Position numbers and translations under genes: made by a program. From positions 62,001 through 126,000 of the forward strand of contig NZ_PZJJ01000004.1 in the NCBI RefSeq assembly GCF_003044065.1: a DNA stretch of 64,000 nucleotides. Direction: 5' to 3'. Below the pieces are notes generated by a model, which worked only from the letters and a program-made list of their open reading frames with translations, searched no databases and was not told the origin of the DNA. Positions 60,940 through 64,000 of this stretch are shown piece by piece. Positions within the stretch are counted from its first letter, which is position 1, and each line of letters starts with the position of its first letter. The DNA comes from Alkalicoccus saliphilus. Its GTDB lineage: Bacteria; Bacillota; Bacilli; Bacillales; Salisediminibacteriaceae.

Positions 60940-61917
60940 ATGCCCGAGCAGCTGCCATTTGAAAAACCAGTCATTGAGCTGCGTTCAAAAATCGCTGAAC
61001 TGAAAGAATTTACTGACGAAAAAGGGATCGATCTCTCTGGAGAAATTACTAAACTGGAAGACCGGCTGGAGCAGCTTGAAGAAGATATATACGGTAACAT
61101 GAAACCTTGGGACCGTGTCCAGCTGGCCCGTCATTCCCAGCGTCCCACTACAAAAGATTATATCCATCATCTGTTTACTGATTTCTTTGAAATGCACGGA
61201 GACCGGCTCTACGGAGATGATGCGGCGATTGTCGGCGGACCGGCATTTTTCGAAGGGACCCCGGTAACTGTGATAGGCCATCAGCGGGGAAAAGATACAA
61301 AGGAAAATCTTTTCCGCAATTTCGGTATGCCGCACCCGGAAGGCTACCGGAAAGCACTCCGGCTGATGAAGCAGGCCGAAAAATTCTCCAGGCCGATTAT
61401 CTGTTTTATCGATACAAAAGGTGCTTATCCAGGCAAAGCAGCAGAAGAGCGGGGGCAGAGTGAAGCTATAGCAAGAAATCTCATTGAAATGGCAGGACTC
61501 CGTACCCCGGTCATCTGTGTAGTTATCGGGGAAGGCGGAAGCGGAGGAGCACTTGCGCTCGGTGTCGGTGACCGTATTTATATGCTCGAAAACTCCACTT
61601 ATTCCGTTATTTCTCCGGAAGGTGCCGCGTCTATTCTTTGGAAAGATGCAGGCGAAGCAAGGGCTGCCGCAGAAACAATGAAAATTACAGCCCCGGATCT
61701 GTTTGAACTTGGAATTATCGATGCGGTTATTCCGGAAGTGAGAGGGGGCGCCCACCGCAATGTCACCACCCAGGCGGAAAATATCCGGGAATATCTGGAA
61801 GAGGCAATCCATTCTTTGAAAAAGAAGGATAAAGAGGAGCTCGTCCAGGAAAGATATGAAAAATTTAATCGTATCGGAGAGTATACGTATGTAAACGATG
61901 CCAATACCGAAGAATAG
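60940..61917 (+). CDS. accA: Acetyl-CoA carboxylase carboxyltransferase alpha subunit AccA
   Basis: A 325-residue partner of AccD; together they form the alpha2-beta2 carboxyltransferase. Motifs: [72 protein letters not shown] and [16 protein letters not shown]. Length is normal. Ribosome binding site aggaggagg overlaps the end of accD. Confidence 0.97.
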   Translation: MPEQLPFEKPVIELRSKIAELKEFTDEKGIDLSGEITKLEDRLEQLEEDIYGNMKPWDRVQLARHSQRPTTKDYIHHLFTDFFEMHGDRLYGDDAAIVGGPAFFEGTPVTVIGHQRGKDTKENLFRNFGMPHPEGYRKALRLMKQAEKFSRPIICFIDTKGAYPGKAAEERGQSEAIARNLIEMAGLRTPVICVVIGEGGSGGALALGVGDRIYMLENSTYSVISPEGAASILWKDAGEARAAAETMKITAPDLFELGIIDAVIPEVRGGAHRNVTTQAENIREYLEEAIHSLKKKDKEELVQERYEKFNRIGEYTYVNDANTEE

Positions 61918-62039
61918 GGATTTTTGTCGAAACACCGTCACTGTAAGGGTTTGCAGGTCGTCTGATGTCTATTGTGTTTAAAATTTGAAAGTGTTATTTT
62001 AAACTCATGTAACAATTTGATGCCATATATACGAGGTGA

Positions 62040-63008
<969 letters not shown>

Positions 63009-63023
63009 GAATAAGAGTGCTTA

Positions 63024-63058
63024 AGCTGGGACCCCAACTAACCGGTCCCGGCTTTTGT
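63024..63058 (+). terminator. Hairpin between pfkA and pyk
   Basis: A 10-bp stem agctgggacc / ggtcccggct (one G-U) with loop ccaactaacc, then ttttg. The two genes form an operon in other Bacilli, so this may be only a partial terminator that tunes pyk. Confidence 0.65.
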
Positions 63059-63099
63059 GCCGAATAAAGACCGACAGAACATAAAGGAGGAAATTACTA

Positions 63100-64000
63100 A
63101 TGAGAAAGACTAAGATCGTATGTACGATAGGGCCGGCCAGTGAATCCAGGGAAAAGCTTTCCGAACTGATTGACGCCGGTATGAATGTAGCCCGACTGAA
63201 TTTTTCCCACGGCGATTACGAGGAGCACGGGGCACGCATAAAAACTATCCGTGAAGCAGCGGCGGAAGCTGGAAAAACGATTGCACTGCTTCTGGACACA
63301 AAAGGGCCGGAAATCCGGACACAGACACTGGAGGGCGGTGAAGCAGAGCTGACTAAAGGCAGCACCCTCCGCGTTTCTATGAAAGAAGTTACAGGAAATA
63401 AAGATGTTATTTCCGTAACGTATCCGGATCTTATTAGCGATGTCGAACCCGGGGCGAAACTTCTTCTGGACGACGGTCTGATTGAGCTTCTTGTAACAGA
63501 CAAAGCGGATGGGGAACTGATCACAGAAGTATTGAACAACGGAACGCTCAAAAATAAAAAAGGTGTTAACGTGCCAAATGTCAGTGTCAACCTTCCGGGT
63601 ATTACGGAAAAAGACGCTAACGATATTGTATTTGGTATCGAACAGGACGTTGACTTTATTGCAGCTTCTTTTGTCCGCAGGGCTTCCGACGTGCTGGAAA
63701 TCCGTGAACTGCTGGAAAACCACGGAGCAGAGCACATTCAAATTATCCCTAAAATTGAAAACCAGGAAGGCGTCGACAACATTGAAGAAATTCTGCAGGT
63801 TTCCGACGGTCTGATGGTAGCGCGCGGAGATCTTGGAGTGGAAATTCCTGCAGAAGAAGTTCCGCTCGTACAGAAAGATCTGATCAAACGATGCAACCGT
63901 CTCGGCAAGCCGGTAATCACCGCCACGCAGATGCTGGATTCCATGCAGCGCAACCCACGTCCGACAAGAGCTGAAGCTTCCGACGTAGCCAATGCTATCC
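63100..64000 (+). CDS. pyk: Pyruvate kinase (3' truncated by the window)
   Basis: The frame is open to the last base; 300 N-terminal residues are present. It transfers phosphate from PEP to ADP, the last step of glycolysis. Visible motifs: [63 protein letters not shown], the catalytic Lys motif [10 protein letters not shown] and [12 protein letters not shown], then TATQMLDSM. Strong ribosome binding site aaaggagg 9 bases before ATG. Confidence 0.97.
   Translation, partial: MRKTKIVCTIGPASESREKLSELIDAGMNVARLNFSHGDYEEHGARIKTIREAAAEAGKTIALLLDTKGPEIRTQTLEGGEAELTKGSTLRVSMKEVTGNKDVISVTYPDLISDVEPGAKLLLDDGLIELLVTDKADGELITEVLNNGTLKNKKGVNVPNVSVNLPGITEKDANDIVFGIEQDVDFIAASFVRRASDVLEIRELLENHGAEHIQIIPKIENQEGVDNIEEILQVSDGLMVARGDLGVEIPAEEVPLVQKDLIKRCNRLGKPVITATQMLDSMQRNPRPTRAEASDVANAI

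Overview
The window is a 64-kb piece of a Bacillaceae (Bacillota) chromosome. It is dense and on both strands, with strong AGGAGG-type ribosome binding sites, TTGACA/TATAAT promoters and hairpin terminators. Gene content and order follow the ytmP-to-pyk arc of the Bacillus subtilis chromosome (ytmP, trmB, ytnP, ytoP, ytpQ, sftA, murC, ytxGHJ, aroA, ccpA, acuABC, tyrS, rpsD, ezrA, nifZ-thiI, sppA, tpx, ackA, ytkL, ytoI, nrnA, dnaE, ytsJ, accDA, pfkA, pyk). Sequence divergence and local gene swaps show that it is not B. subtilis. The acidic proteins and a BCCT transporter would fit a salt- or alkali-adapted relative, but that is inference.

Layout. 1-10.5 kb: kinase-like ytmP (5' end cut off by the window), trmB, lactonase ytnP, ytzB, ytoP, ytoQ, a lipoprotein, an orphan PTS-IIC-like membrane protein, ytpQ and the DNA translocase sftA. 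10.5-17 kb: an inserted nicotinate phosphoribosyltransferase, an unknown protein, murC, aminopeptidase ampS and the stress operon ytxG-ytxH-brxC. 17-24 kb: aroA, ccpA, mtnN and the acuABC operon (minus strand). 23.6-29 kb: a very large class A penicillin-binding protein with an Asn-rich repeat tail, then T-box-controlled tyrS. 30-44 kb: a divergent BCCT transporter, rpsD with an autoregulatory-type leader, msrC, hisJ, ezrA, nifZ-thiI, ytcJ, NAD kinase, sppA-yteJ and tpx. 44-54 kb: ytxK, ackA, a universal stress protein, ytkK, pepQ, ytkL, a lipoprotein, ytoI, ytpI and nrnA. 54-64 kb: dnaE, malic enzyme, a FadR-type regulator, accD-accA, pfkA and pyk (3' end cut off by the window).

Physiology. 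Much of the window serves carbon overflow and central metabolism. It holds the master regulator CcpA, one likely target (ackA, with a cre-like site in an activating position), the AcuABC system for acetyl-CoA synthetase control, malic enzyme, acetyl-CoA carboxylase, phosphofructokinase and pyruvate kinase. A second theme is the cell envelope and division (murC, PBP, ezrA, sftA). A third is stress (ytxGHJ, tpx, msrC, a sigma-B-type promoter before uspA, a LexA box before dnaE).

The most unusual structure is a dispersed non-coding repeat family (about 430 bp when full length) found in at least nine intergenic places. Every recognisable end of this element lies directly against an intrinsic-terminator hairpin. 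In the two full copies, near-identical hairpins flank both ends. No phage, CRISPR array, rRNA or tRNA gene was seen.
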